From Quercus robur (lineage: Eukaryota; Streptophyta; Magnoliopsida; Fagales; Fagaceae), in NCBI RefSeq assembly GCF_932294415.1, contig NC_065542.1:56044406-56108405 (forward strand): a stretch of DNA of 64,000 nt. The letters are read 5' to 3'. This document shows positions 24,401 to 36,326 of the stretch, piece by piece. Under the pieces are notes generated by a model, which did no database searches, was not told the DNA's origin, and saw only the letters and a program-made list of their open reading frames with translations. Position numbers and translations under genes: made by a program. Within the stretch, counting starts at the first letter, position 1, and every line of letters starts with the position of its first letter.

Positions 24401-25324
24401 TGTAGACTTACTTTGTTGTTGGCACCATTGGCTTGGGAAATATAATTCCGATATTTGGAATTTGGTACCAGGCTTTTTAATGTGGACTATTTGGATTGAA
24501 TGTAATCGGCGTTCTTTTGAGGATATTGAGAAATCAATGACTCAATTGTTAGATTTGTGCCAGCAGACTCTCTTCAATTGGTCTCGGTGTTGGGGTCTTT
24601 CGGATTGTTCTACTATTACTAATTTTCTTTTGTCTCTTAGAATAGAATGTTGATTCCTTTATTTCTTTTTGTCGTTGTGGTTCTTTGTTCACTACCGTTA
24701 ACTCTTTTTATCTTTTTTTCTCTTCTAGTAATAATATTACTTTCTTACCTATCAAAAAAATAGTTAAATTGTTAGTGCTAGTAGTTCTTTGTTGGCTGTA
24801 GCGCATATGGACCTCTAATTTTAAGATAAAGATCACTTCTAGTATATGTACGGTGATTTAATATTTTTGCCTTGGGGGTAAAAAACCATTTTGAACTTGG
24901 AAAACAAATAAAGTAAAGGTAACTAAAGTGATGTAAATATATTTGCATTCAAGATAGAAATCTTCTATTGCTTTATTTTTTGCTGGGGTGCGTGTTCCAA
25001 AATTATTTGTCTATTCTCAACACTTCTTTAGATTTTTTTTTTTTTTTTGGGTAGAAGACACTTCTTTAGATTGACTTGGAGAATGTGTAAGCTCCTCCTC
25101 TCCTCATAGCATATTTAGAGTCACCTGCAGTCTGCAGAAGTACAATCTCAAAAGAGTTTTCAATATGTGTTTTGCAGGTGAAGAATGAAACTTGGGCCTT
25201 GTGGACATGGTACCGAAATCAGGACTCTTACGGTAAAGTTGGGGATCAAATCTACATAGTGAGGCAGCCTAATAAGTGCCCTGTTCATCAACAGAGAACT
25301 GCACGTTGGTTTGCAGCCTCTTAA
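18421..25324 (+). CDS. PAP15: purple acid phosphatase 15-like (phytase-type), seven exons
   Basis: Exons: 18421-18685, 20643-20834, 21593-21926, 22096-22313, 22995-23185, 23842-24126, 25178-25324; all introns are GT-AG and the phases agree, giving 543 residues (Arabidopsis PAP15 is about 530). Residues 1-20 are hydrophobic after Arg-6 (signal peptide), then a fibronectin-like N-terminal domain and the metallophosphoesterase domain. The dinuclear-metal ligands are all present: D198 (GDLG), D225 and Y228 (GDVTYAN), N281 (GNHE), H363 (WHPPW), H400 and H402 (GHVHAYER). The C-terminus WALWTWYRNQDSYG...IVRQP is typical of the PAP15/PAP23 group, which releases phosphate from phytate and other esters in secretory, wall or vacuolar compartments. 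The start is the ATG directly before the signal peptide. Intron 1 (1.96 kb) holds a 60-bp tandem repeat and SINE-like pieces, intron 6 a LINE; splice sites are intact. No phosphate-starvation promoter motif was confidently seen. Confidence 0.95.
19240..19411 (+). repeat. 60-bp tandem repeat, three copies, in PAP15 intron 1
   Basis: Units with period 60 share TAATTGAAGGAGGAGTGATG and AATAGAAAAATAAAAGAACA. The first copy lacks GGA in the purine block; copies 2 and 3 are almost identical. Confidence 0.85.
20245..20400 (+). mobile_element. SINE-like sequence in PAP15 intron 1
   Basis: TGGCTCATATGG resembles a tRNA A box and GTTTCAAGTCTGACT a B box 25 bases on, followed by a pyrimidine-rich tail. 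Degenerate; boundaries uncertain. Confidence 0.35.
24336..24762 (+). mobile_element. 5'-truncated LINE in PAP15 intron 6
   Basis: The frame from about 24346 to 24650 encodes DWVM...VVDLLCCWHHWLGKYNSD, IWNLVPGFLMWTIWIECNRR and SFEDIEKS, the zf-RVT-type C-terminus of plant LINE reverse transcriptases. A 3' untranslated tail and an A run (24754-24760) follow. GTTAAATTGT occurs at 24326-24335 and 24763-24772, a target-site duplication. It sits between exons 6 and 7 in the gene's orientation and leaves both splice sites untouched. Confidence 0.85.
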
Positions 25325-25690
25325 ACAAACGTGGTAAAACCAGCCTCTAGCCCTTTATGCAGGTAATGGAAGAGCCATGAAGTAATGGGTATAGACGGAT
25401 AAAAAAGTATAGGATGGGGTGGCATCTTGTCTTTATGACTAGGCCTTCCCCTTATACAATTCACTTGAAAAAATGCTTACTGCATTTCTGTATTGTAAAT
25501 AGTAAACAAATTACAAGCTGTTGTTATAAACTGTAACTATACGTTAGTCTCCAAATGGTTATTTTTCGAGTAGATAATGCAAGAATCAAGAAGTAATGGA
25601 AATTGATGAATAAAAAAGTATAGGATTGGTGGTATCTTGTCTGTGGCCGGGTTGCCCTCTTTTACAAGTAACTTTATTTATTTATTTATA
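25325..25690 (+). other. PAP15 3' flank with a degenerate direct repeat
   Basis: About 25365-25445 and 25575-25670 share GAAGTAATGG, AAAAAAGTATAGGAT and a GTATCTTGTCT-like word. The poly-A site is not certain. Confidence 0.4.
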
Positions 25691-25785
25691 ATTTTATAGT
25701 TAAAACAATGGTGAATGAATGATTCAAATCCTAGTTCTCATAATAAAAGTGAACATGCTATGTCACTAAACTACAAGACTATTGG
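25690..25785 (-). mobile_element. tRNA-derived SINE-like element
   Basis: On the minus strand TTGTAGTTTAGTGAC (A-box-like) is followed by AGGATTTGAATCATT (B-box-like) and an A-rich end. Degenerate. Confidence 0.4.
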
Positions 25786-25984
25786 CCTTTTACAAGTCTT
25801 TTGTTTTATAGAATCTTTGTCAAGTCAATTGAAAGATGTAGTTCACTACATTGCTTTAACTATATGTCAGTGTCCAAATGGTCACCATATTGTAGGACTA
25901 GAGGAGGAGAAAAGGGGAAGAAGAATGTTGATTGAAGACTTATTTTGATCCCAATTGGTTGGGATTAAGGTTTTTACTTTTTAG

Positions 25985-26015
25985 TTTTACTAGTAGGTAA
26001 CCTGTGCAATTCACT
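25985..26015 (-). mobile_element. Helitron-like 3' end (minus orientation)
   Basis: ACTAGTAGGTAACCTGTGCA is the reverse complement of a Helitron-type terminus ending TACCTACTAGT. The opposite end is not found. Confidence 0.3.
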
Positions 26016-26288
26016 AGAAGTTTGATAATTAAGATAGTTACTATTAGACATTTATTATGATTGTGTTTATGTATGTGACTATATATTCTACCATTAAAAA
26101 AAAAATCATGTGATGAGATTCTAATTAAGGGTTTCAATATAGAATGAAATTTAAATTTAATTAAAAAAATATTATATAATTTTTAGATATCAATATGACG
26201 AAGCTATTAAAATAATGACGTATAAAATTGTGAGGTCTTAAAAACTTATGTGGCAAAATATTACGAGGTCAACCATATATTATAAATT

Positions 26289-26683
26289 GGGCAAAATTTA
26301 GCTACAATATATATTGAATAAGGCTACAACCTTATTCAATATCTTTTTATTAGAGGTGAATTTTGACAAATCCACCATTAGATAAAATCTTCTTCTTATA
26401 TTCTCTATACTTGCAAAATTTCTAGAACATTAAAGATCAAGAGCTATGTTATTAATAAATTGTTTAAATTGCAAAATTTTATATTTTAAAATTATGCATA
26501 AAATATAAGCTTATAGATCATATAATAAATAATATCTAATTAACACAAAATTTAACATGTGTATTAAGAGCGTAAAGAACATAAAATTCAACAGTTAAAT
26601 TTTCAAAATATATAGTAATATTTATTTTATTGAGTGAATTTGTAGTCTTAATTTACAACCAATTTTGTAACTAAACTTTGTCG
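26289..26683. mobile_element. ~395-bp MITE, copy 2 of the 14960 family
   Basis: Same internal order as 14960-15357: GGCTACAACCTTATTCAATA, GTGAATTTTGACAAAT, TATGCATAAAATATAAGCTT and a right end AACTAAACTTTGTC. Confidence 0.7.
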
Positions 26684-28411
26684 TTAGAGTTTTAATTTTT
26701 TATGTTTTCAATGAATCTTTGTTCTCATATTAGGACTAATGCCTATAATGGTTCTTACACGAGGTTTAATACTAAAAGGCCTATAAACCTTATATATTAG
26801 AAAAGCAACCTACGTCCCTTGAGCTATTATACCAAATACCAAATGTGCCTTTGTCACTAAGCAACCTCTCGTACAAATTGTCTCAAAAATCAAGTTACTT
26901 TTTTAAGACAGGATTTAGGGTTAATGCCTATAATTTTTTTTCCTTCTTCAACAAATATAATAGCAACCTTCTGTTTTGTAGATTGTCATACCAAATTGGA
27001 AATTGGAAAAAAGGGGTAACAACAAGAAATGTTTATTGGTCACTAAGCTATCTTGCTTTTGGAGTTCAAGCGATAATTATCAGTAATGACAATTTTTGTG
27101 GTATCTCATATTTGCGGTTTAAACATTACCTCTTTCTTTTCCATTATTGTTGTGGGAACATGTGGAAACTGGTGGATCCATCCGTTTGCATATCAAAATC
27201 AAAATTGTCATCTATATTCATAGGAATGAAGCTATTATGGGAACATGTTGAAACTTGTTAATCCATTCATTTGCACATCAAAATTAGGGATGACAAACTT
27301 GGGAAAGACAAAAATGTGATTGGTCCTACTCTACCTGAATCTCCCTATCATGTTCTGTCCTGTGTTGAGTTTCTTGCCCTGAAATATATATATATATATA
27401 TAGATATATATATAATTAATATAATTTCATCTTTTTTTTTTATATATATATATATATATATATACATATTCTATTTGTTATTTATTTATTTTTTACATAT
27501 TTTACTACCATCCCTCAAAAGTCAAAAACACTTATATCTTCCTCTCTCTTTTAAGCAGTCTTTAACAACTGTACATTTGAAACCAAATTAATCATGACAA
27601 AATACCTCTAACCCACCCTGACCCCAATTTCTGCCCTGAAGAGGGAACAGGGCAAATATGGACTCCCATGATTTAATAAATAAATCATCCATCCTTCTTA
27701 TTGTTTCTGTTAATGACAAAATTTTCCAGAATTGTTCCTGGTTGAACAAATCCAGCAAATTAATACTAAAAAAAAAAAAAAAACGCCAAATTCAAGGACA
27801 TATCATCATTGATCAACAAGAAGAGGCATCATAAATAAAACAAAAAACCAGAAATAAGCTTTATAGGTTTTAGCTTACAATTGAATTGTGAACCATGACT
27901 TTCCAAACAAGAGGCCACTTACAAATACTAAGTAACAATGTATTCTGAGACTTCCTCCTAAAATTGTGATAACACTCATATTTTACTTTTAAAATGAAAT
28001 ATCTAAAAAGAGATTTAAAAAATTCATGATCAAAATAAGCTTTTATCCTTGCTACAATGCCCATAAACGAAGTGCTTTGTTTCAGATCAATTCCTCGCTG
28101 CAATTGCTTCAAAATGCGAACTTTGGTCTCATTTCACCCAAAAAAAAAAAAAAAAAAAAAATGGAAGAGGGAAGTTCTATATATCCAAGAACAAAATGCA
28201 TTTACAAAGAGATGATAATCACTAAAATATTGAGTTGGAACCAGAGATCATTTATCACATGAAAACCAAACCTCACTCTTTTTTTGTCATTGAAATTAAT
28301 GACTCAATTCTAAAAATAAAAAATAAAATTAAAAAAAACAAAGCAATTTTATCTTCAATGACGATCATATCACACTATGATACAATTGTGAGAACCCAAA
28401 TTATAAGGGAA
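26684..28411. other. gene-free stretch between PAP15 and the RING gene
   Basis: AT microsatellites lie at about 27382-27412 and 27441-27465, and an A run at 28139-28160. The open frame at 26845-27261 has no recognisable domain. The part next to 28411 should contain the RING gene 3' untranslated region. Confidence 0.45.
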
Positions 28412-29590
28412 TTAAAAAATGTCAAGGATTTCCAAGATGAAACGGTTGCAGAGAGGGCAATTTCCCCTACTCACCATAAGCTCCCTTGAACACAACCTGC
28501 AAAACGTGTGTCCGCACGGTATAAAAGCCGAGCCTTTGTGCCTTACCATGCACACGCAGCACTTGTACTCTCCTCTTTTGCTTCCGCTTCCGTTCTCTTC
28601 TTCCGCCTCTTCTTCCTTTCCTTTTCCTTCGTTTCTCTCGTTCTCCTCCCCTTCCTCCTCCTCTTCCTCCTCCTCCTCGTCATCGTCCATGTTGTAGTCC
28701 ATCAAATCCATCAACGACATTCTCACCGGCGGCTCCGCCGTCGTCGACGAAGTGTTGAGCTGCTCTTGCCTCTCCCTCTCCGCCGCTTCCTGCGCCGCCA
28801 CCGCTTCTCTCGCCGATAAAGCTCTCTCCTCCGCTAGCACCACCGACAGCCGCCGCGTCGGCGTGTGAGGCGCGATTTCGGAGTCTCCTTCTTCCTCGTC
28901 GGAGGAGGAGGAGGAAGAGGACGAGGAGGAGGAGATTTCGGTGTTCCTGTGGTGCGGGGTGCCGACGAACCGCGTAGCGTTGTGGCGCGTGGCTTGCGGT
29001 ACGAAACTCGTAGACTCGGAGTCGGGGAACTGAGTTGACTCGGCGGGAATCAGGTCTCCGGGACTGTACCGAGTGGAGTTCCGGCGCAAGATCTGCGGCG
29101 GCGGCGGCGGCCTAGACAAATCTTCGGAGGACTGAGTCAACTCGGCCGAGCTACGGAAGCGGACCGAGTTACGGCGCGAAAGCGAACCCTGCTGTTGGAT
29201 AGGGATATCAGAGGCAGGGATAGGAACAGAGGAGGTCCAAGCAGCCCCGGCACGCTTCAAACGGAGCTTGTCTTTGAAGGTTTTCCACGATTTCTTATCT
29301 CTGCTATTATTCGTATTGATATTGAGCCCCTTGTATGCCGACCTCGCAGCATTCGGATCCTGCTCCCGGATCACATCCAGCAGGGTCCGATTACTGTGCC
29401 GAACCTGAGGCTGAGGTTCCGCCGCCGCCGCCGCCGCCGCCGAAGAAGGTTGCTTATCCGTGGTGCACAGAATGTCGCAGAGAGTCGATCCGGAACTGGA
29501 CTCTCTGTTCACGGCGCCTTCTACAGCAGACATCTGATCCCACAATGTAAGTCTCCTCCTCCTATCACTGTTTCTTTCACCTCCTTCCAT
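28412..29590 (-). CDS. RING-type (C3HC4) zinc-finger protein, candidate E3 ubiquitin ligase
   Basis: Single-exon gene of 392 residues. The start is the ATG at 29590 (MEGGERN); upstream in-frame codons have no ATG before a TTG at 29614. N-terminal LTLWDQMSAVEG and TLLDVIREQDP segments are followed by a short alanine run (about residues 51-57), a basic stretch KSWKTFKDKLRLKR, Ser/Pro-rich low-complexity regions, a serine run then acidic residues, VRMSLMDLMDY and a long Asp/Glu run. The last ~50 residues form the RING: C-x2-C-x11-C-x-H-x2-C-x2-C-x10-C-x2-C, ending FILEILDIF. RING proteins of this type recruit E2 enzymes; substrate and location cannot be told from sequence. No transmembrane segment or signal peptide is visible. 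The gene is GC-rich against an AT-rich setting, with GCC and GAG/TCC codon runs that may vary in length. Confidence 0.9.
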   Translation of the reverse strand: MEGGERNSDRRRRLTLWDQMSAVEGAVNRESSSGSTLCDILCTTDKQPSSAAAAAAAEPQPQVRHSNRTLLDVIREQDPNAARSAYKGLNINTNNSRDKKSWKTFKDKLRLKRAGAAWTSSVPIPASDIPIQQQGSLSRRNSVRFRSSAELTQSSEDLSRPPPPPQILRRNSTRYSPGDLIPAESTQFPDSESTSFVPQATRHNATRFVGTPHHRNTEISSSSSSSSSSSDEEEGDSEIAPHTPTRRLSVVLAEERALSAREAVAAQEAAERERQEQLNTSSTTAEPPVRMSLMDLMDYNMDDDEEEEEEEEEGEENERNEGKGKEEEAEEENGSGSKRGEYKCCVCMVRHKGSAFIPCGHTFCRLCSRELMVSRGNCPLCNRFILEILDIF

Positions 29591-29810
29591 ATTACAACAC
29601 CACCACCACCACAAACAAATATATCAGAGAGAGAGAGACAAACTCATGGAAAATGGATCTCAAATTTCTATCAGAGAGAGAGAGAGAGCATAGCAAATAG
29701 CAATAGCAATAGCAATATAAACATAGGATACCGTTGCTTACGTTACGTTGTGTGTGTGGGAATGTGAATGTGATGGATGGATAATTTTGTTTTTATTTTT
29801 TATATATTTT
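29591..29810 (-). promoter_or_regulatory. probable leader and TATA region of the RING gene
   Basis: Upstream on the minus strand lie CT-rich tracts (complement of GA runs at about 29622-29635 and 29672-29689) typical of plant 5' leaders, and a TATATAAAAA word near 29795-29805. Inferred from position and composition only. Confidence 0.35.
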
Positions 29811-31123
29811 TAAGTTTTGATGAAAGTGAGGGTCAGATCTGATATTCGGTGCAGGCTTCAATTACTTTAAATTTGGTATAACTGTAAAAGAATGGTTGGT
29901 ATCACAATGAGAGAGACAAAGGTGGAATTAATAAATGAGAGTCAAAAAGAGAGAGAGAAAAGAGATACCTAAAGTAAAAAAAATTGATGCAGTGCAGATC
30001 TGTATTCTGTAAATAAGAACTTTCTCCCTTTTGTTGTCTGTGTGATCTGCATCTGTATGCTTTTTTGTTTTGTTTTCTATCAAAATCTTTATGTCTATGG
30101 TGTGACTTTCTCTTTTCTTAAAGGAATGAAAGAAAGAAATATAAGTTGAGAAATAATTAAGGGTTTAGAGTTTGGAAAAAAGAACGAGTCTTATGTATGG
30201 GAATATATTTGTGCCTCTACTTCTTCCCTTTATTTGTGGCTATATTTGATATTTAAAATAATCCACAACCGTACCTTTTATGCCACAATTTTGATACAAA
30301 TCTAATGCGATTGGTTAGGAGTGGTAGGAAAAAAATGATAAGTTAATATAAAAGAGATATAATGTATTATGGGTACAATTATTTAATACAGACTTTACCA
30401 ATTGAGCTATCTGAAACCCACTTAATCTAACTTAAAAAAAAAAACAAAAATTTATAAAGTGTGCAATTACCCATCAAATGAAAGAACAAAAAAAAAGTTC
30501 AATTGACCCTAGCTGGCCTCACATTTGTCTTCTTTTGTTCTTTTTGGTTTTTACTTCTTTCTTTCTAAAGCTTCTATCATTTTCATCTATCATCTATCAT
30601 CTATTTGTTTTATTGTCTCGACCACTCATATGCAAAATGGTCCAAATCTTTTTAGGAAAATAATGTGGTTTCTTTTGTCATAATCACTACTTATTAACCG
30701 ACAACAAGATAATTAATTAATAAAGATAGAAAGAAAAAGTGTCTAGTATTTTTCTTAATCTTTCTACATATTTATGAAGTTTCATAGATAACTTGTTTTT
30801 TTGGTTTTGTATATAAAACTATATCAGTTAAAACGGAGTCCATGACACTTTTTGTTATATCTATTGGTTTATAAAATCTGCATGTTGAACCATGTTTATA
30901 AATTATTATTTTCTCAAAATATTTTTATAGATAAACATAAATATACATGTTTATTTAGCTAGAACTTATAAGCTTAACTTTTAACTTGTAGTTTTTATGT
31001 ATAATTTTTTAGAATTTCATTTTTTTAAAATATAAATATAATTTAGCTCACTTTCAACAACAACAAAATTAAATAAATTATTATCAAAAATTTGTAAAAG
31101 AATTTTAATCATCATATAGCCAC
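29811..31123. other. AT-rich gene-free stretch
   Basis: No gene recognised. A tRNA A-box-like word on the minus strand (AGCTCAATTGGTAAAG near 30392-30407) may be a SINE remnant. Confidence 0.4.
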
Positions 31124-34100
31124 TAGGGGTGGCAATTTTTATCCATATCCATGAACCCACCCATTACCCACCTTATTTGGATAAGTCTTAACCCAACCCA
31201 TTTGAATATTTGGGTTAAATGGGTAAAGACCCATTTGGTTATTTAATTAGATGGGTCTAAATGGATAATCCCACTAATACCCACTAAACCCATCTAAAAT
31301 TTAAATAAACAACATAAAATCTAAATTTCTAAAAAATGACTAAAATACCCCTGAAACTTAAAAAATGACCAAAATACAACCAAAACCCAAAAAATAACCA
31401 AAATACCCCTAAAACCCAAAAAATGACCAAAATACCCCTAAAACCTATAAAATGACCAAAATACCCCTCAAAACCTAAAAATGACCAAAATACCCCCAAA
31501 ACCAAAAAAATGACCAAAATATCCCTGAAACCCAAAAAATTATCAAAATACCTCTGAAACCCAAAAAATGACCAAAATACCCCTAAAACCTAAAAATTAC
31601 TAAAATACCACCAAAACCCAAAAAATGACCAAAATACCCCCGAAACCTAAAAATGACCAAAATACCTCCAAAACCCAAAAAATGACCAAAACACCTCTAA
31701 AACCTAAAAATGACCAAAATACCTCCAAAACCCAAAAAATAACCAAAATACCCCTGAAACCCAAAAAATGACCAAAATACTCCCAAAACCCAAAAAATGA
31801 CCAAAATACCTCTGAAACCTAAAAATGACCAAAATACCTCCAAAACCCAAAAAAATGACAAAAATACCCTCGAAACCCAAAAAATGACCAAAATTTCCCC
31901 AAAACCCAAAAAATGACCAAAATATCCCCAAAACCCACAAAATGACCAAAATACCTCAAAAATCTCTAAAATGAGCAAAATACCCCCCAAAACCTCTCAA
32001 ATGTTCAAAATATCCCCAAAACCCAAAAACTGACCAAAATACCCTCAAAATCCAAAAAATGACCAAAATACCCCCAAAACCCCCAAAATGAGAAAAATAC
32101 CTCCAAAACCTCTAAAATGAGCAAAATACCCCCCCCCCCCCCAAACCTCTAAAATGTCCAAAATATCCCCAAAACCCAAAAATTACCAAAATACCCTAAA
32201 AACCCAAAAAATGACCAAAATGCTTTCTAAACCTTAAAAATGACCGAAATACCTTTGAAACCTTAAAATTACCAAAAATACCCCCGAAACCTAAAAAATG
32301 ATCAAAATACCTCTGAAACCTGTAAAATGATTAAAATACCCCAAGACCTAAAAAATGACTAAAATAACCCCAAAACCTAAAACAATGACCAAAATACCCC
32401 AAAAACCGAAAAAAATGACCAAAATACCCCCAAAACCTAACAATTACCAAAATACACCCAAAACCTAAAAAATTACCAAAATACTCCCTAAACCTAAAAA
32501 ATTACCAAAATACTCCAGAAACCTAAAAAATGACTAAAATACCTCTAAAACCTAAAAAATAATTGAAATACCCCAGAAACCTAAAAAAATTACCAAAATA
32601 CCCTGAAACCTAAAAAATGATCGAAATACCCCCAAAAACCTTAAAAAATACCAAAAAAAACCCAAAAACCTAAAAAAATGATCGATAAAAACCCCTAAAA
32701 CCCAAATTATAACCAAAATGCCCCTAAACATGTAAGATGACCAAAATACACCTGAAACATCTAAAATTACCGAAATAGAGGTTTCGGGATATTTTGGATG
32801 TTTCAAGGATATTTTTGACAAATTAAAGGTTCTAAGAGTCTTTCATTCATTTTATAGGTTTCGAGGGAATTTCGGTAATTTTTTAGGTTTCGGGGTTATT
32901 TTGATCATCTTTTAGATTCTAAGGGTATTTTAGCATTTTTTAGGTTACGAGGGCATTTCTGTCATCTTTTAGTTTTAGGGTTATTTCGGTAAATTTCTAG
33001 GGTTTAGAAGTATTTTGGTAATTTTTTAGGTTTCGGTGGTATTTTGGTCATTTTTAGGTTTCGAGGATATTTCGGTCATTTTTTGGGTTTCAAGGATATT
33101 TGGTATTTTTTGAGTTTCGGAGGTATTTTGGTATTTTTTAAGTTTCGGGGGTATTTTGATCATTTTTTGAGTTTCGAGGGCATTTTGGTAATTTTAAGGT
33201 TTTGGGGGTATTTTGGTCAGTTTTTGGGTTTCGGGGGTATTTTGGTAATTTTTTAGGTTTCGGGGTATTTTGGTCATTTTTAGGTTTCGAGGATATTTCG
33301 GTCATTTTTTGGGTTTCAAGGATATTTTGTATTTTTTGAGTTTCGGAGGTATTTTGGTATTTTTTGAGTTTCGGGGGTATTTTGGTATTTTTTGAGGTTT
33401 TGGGGGTATTTTGGTCATTTTTAGGTTTTGGGGTATTTTGATAATTTTTTGGGTTTCGAGGGCATTTTGGTAATTTTAAGGTTTTGGGGGTATTTTGGTC
33501 AGTTTTTGGGTTTCGAGGGTATTTTGGTAATTTTTTAGGTTTCGGGGTATTTTGGTCATTTTTTGGGTTTCGAGGGTATTTTGGCCATTTTTTTGGGTTT
33601 TGGAAGTATTTTGGTCATTTTTAGGTTTCGGGGGTATTTTGGTAATTTTTTGGGTTTAAGGGGTATTTTGGTCATTTTTTGGGTTTCGGAGGTATTTTGG
33701 TCATTTTTAGGTTTTGATGGTATTTTGGTCATTTTTTTGGGTTTTGAGGGTATTTTGGTCATTTTTTGGGTTTTGGGGATATTTTGGTCATTTTTAGGTT
33801 TTGGAGGTATTTTGGTCATTTTTTAGGTTTTGGGGGGTATTTTGGTCATTTTTAGGTTTCGGGGGTATTTTGGTCATTTTTTGAGTTTTTGGGGTATTTT
33901 GGTCATGTTTTGGGTTTCAGGGGGTATTTTGGTCATTTTAGTGGTTTTTAAGCATATTTGGTGATTTTAGAGATATCAGGGGTATTTTGGTTATTTTAGA
34001 AGTTTCATGGGTATTTTGCTAATTTTAGACATTTTGGGGATAATTTTGGATGTCTAAGGGTATATTGGTAATTTTGGAAGATTAGAGGTATTTGCATCAT

Positions 34101-34329
34101 TTTAGGTATTTATGGGTATTTTGGAGGTCAAGAGTATATTCAAGTAGTTTTAGAGGTATTTGGGTCATATTGGGTTAAATGGGTGGGTTACTAATTAAAT
34201 GGGTTGGGTTGGTAATGGATAATTAATTTATATATAAACGGGTCATAAATGGATAAATGGATAATTATACACCCAACCCATCTATGACCCAACCCATTTA
34301 TGACCCAACCCGCCCATTTGCCACCCCTA
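31124..34329. mobile_element. hAT-type fold-back element, 3206 bp, built of ~27-bp degenerate repeats
   Basis: Perfect 8-bp duplication ATAGCCAC flanks it (31116-31123 and 34330-34337). The ends TAGGGGTGGCAA and TTGCCACCCCTA are exact inverted repeats, followed by ACCCATTT/AAATGGGT-rich subterminal sequence. From about 31330 to 32775 the sequence is an array of AAAATGACCAAAATACCCC plus AAAACCTA-type units; from about 32778 to 34110 the same units run as reverse complement. The whole forms a near-palindrome with arms of about 1.4 kb. No transposase is encoded; open frames such as 31697-31990 and 33563-33826 are translations of the repeat. Confidence 0.9.
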
Positions 34330-34337
34330 ATAGCCAC

Positions 34338-36326
34338 CCAAGACAAATTTTTGGTGTTTGTCACCAGACAAACCTTGTGATAAGTTTGTCATGGCTCACC
34401 GCTAAAGATGTCCACACTACAAACAGCCGACAACCTGGTAGGTCAAGACCATTAGTCCATTAATCACAATAACAAGGCTACCAAAATGATGTCAATAAAT
34501 ATAGCCCCACTAGTGCAATCATGTAACACAACGAGACAGGAAGCACCTCAGTAGCATACGATCACTCTCTGTAACTGAGAGTCCTCCTATACCTTGTGAA
34601 GGACCTCTTTACCAGAAGAGAGTCAAAAATCAACAGGGAAAAAAAATATTGGTATTGCTCAACCCATGCCATACCTCCTTCTTATGTCCATGAGTTTATA
34701 TAATATGAGCGTAAGGTGCCACCATATATAGTCACTCTCGAAGATTAAAGGACTCAAAGACTTACACAAGTTAACATGGGATTTTTATTTCATTTCATGA
34801 AATGCAAAATCAGTGACTGAGGCCCATATGGAATTATGAAATATCATTATCATCAAAGAATGGCTAAGAATAACAAATACCGTTACTATTTATGAGATAT
34901 TCCTCGTTATTGGTTATTAAAATATGTAGAGTACTAAAAACTTCACATTAAGATTATGAAATTTAGTTAAATCAAAATTACAGTAAAAACAATATACAAA
35001 TGTTAATTTGGTTGTTAAATTATAGAATAGAATAGTCCATTTCAGCAGGTCGTGAAAAATAACTGAAAAAGTACAATACAATTATAAGTTGGAGCAAGAA
35101 AGACAATTATAAAAGTCAGGACTGAAATGAAGAGAAGAGATGCCATATATGGTCCACCACGAAAATCCTTCCCTATTAATAAACATCTTAATAAATGACT
35201 AAATTAATTAACTATGATATACATATAAATGTCTAAGTCAAAACTTGATCATCAGATTCAGCCACTTGAATATATATAATAAAAGATTAAAAAGTATTAT
35301 CACACAAAATGTGTTGAGCTACATAAAACCGGTCATAGAAAATAGGATACACACCTAAACTCAGAAAAGTTATTTTTAGAATAGATAAACTGAGGGACAG
35401 AATAATAAGAAATTGTAAAAAAATAAATATTTTATTAAATAAATGCGTAGAATAGATAAACTAATGTCGGTGTTTTGTATAAAGGAGTGTATAAAATAGA
35501 AAAAGTAGCTTTTTTAGTGCAAAATAGAAGGAAAATTTGCAACCACTTATGTGGATGTTCTTAGAAGAGAATATTTAGAGAATATGTAAATCAGTGGTTG
35601 AGCTGAACTTACGAAGAGAATAGAAGAGATTGTTAGAGATTAATATCCAATCACCAGTTGTTGGGTGGTTGAACATGAAGAGAAAAGAACTTGTTAAAAA
35701 GGGAGTTGGGGGGCTTTAGTATTGGTTCCTTGTGTTGTTCCTTCCTACTGCCCACCAGTTAACTAAACCTGCTAATGACTACTCAGTCTCTGAACATTAA
35801 TTTTTCCCTAATATATAATAGTATATGGCATGAATATAAAATTTATTGCTGGGATGATAGATTTTTGGACGTTGCCGATGGGATGGGATCCAATAATCTA
35901 ATTATTGCTTTGGGTTTGGGTTGGTTTAGGAGAAGTTGGAAAAAGCATCACGCATAATAATTACTATATTTCTGTCCTTTTCATCTTATTTCATGGTCTC
36001 ACTCACATCACATGCATCACCATTATTAATTTTAAGTCCTCCCTTCCCTGGTGGACCACCATAACACTTTGCGTTTTCTTTTTGGTCATTGCTGTTGTTA
36101 TCATTGTCAATTATCAGTGGGGTTTAGCAATTTCTATCCCAATAATAAAAAAATATAAGAAAGAAAATGGGTTTGGCGATACAACATTTATATATGGTTG
36201 TAGACTATTGAGATTGATGCAAATAATAATACAAAACAAAAGTGATGCTAATTGATAAGTAAATAAAATAATATTACTTCAAATACACCAACTTGCTATT
36301 TTAGCAAATTGTGAAATTTATTAAAA
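34338..36326. other. AT-rich gene-free stretch
   Basis: No domain, RNA gene or bounded element recognised. Short open frames (35775-36255) are AT-rich and unlike known proteins. Confidence 0.45.

Noticed and set aside
26845..27261. 138-residue plus-strand frame as a gene
   Set aside because: AT-rich, no domain, internal near-repeats, and no splice or promoter support.
29591..29614. N-terminal extension of the RING protein with a Trp run
   Set aside because: It would start at TTG; the first ATG in frame is at 29590.
28419..29767. Open frames on the plus strand opposite the RING gene (28419-28819, 29195-29767)
   Set aside because: They are antisense shadows of a GC-rich gene: Arg/Ser-rich runs and no domain, while the minus frame has a complete RING.
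31329..34110. Long open frames translating to repeated GFGGILVIF-type or NDQNIP-type protein, and a CRISPR-like look of the 27-bp repeats
   Set aside because: The frames are translations of the degenerate tandem units in both arms of the hairpin element. There are no constant repeats with unique spacers, and the DNA is plant nuclear.
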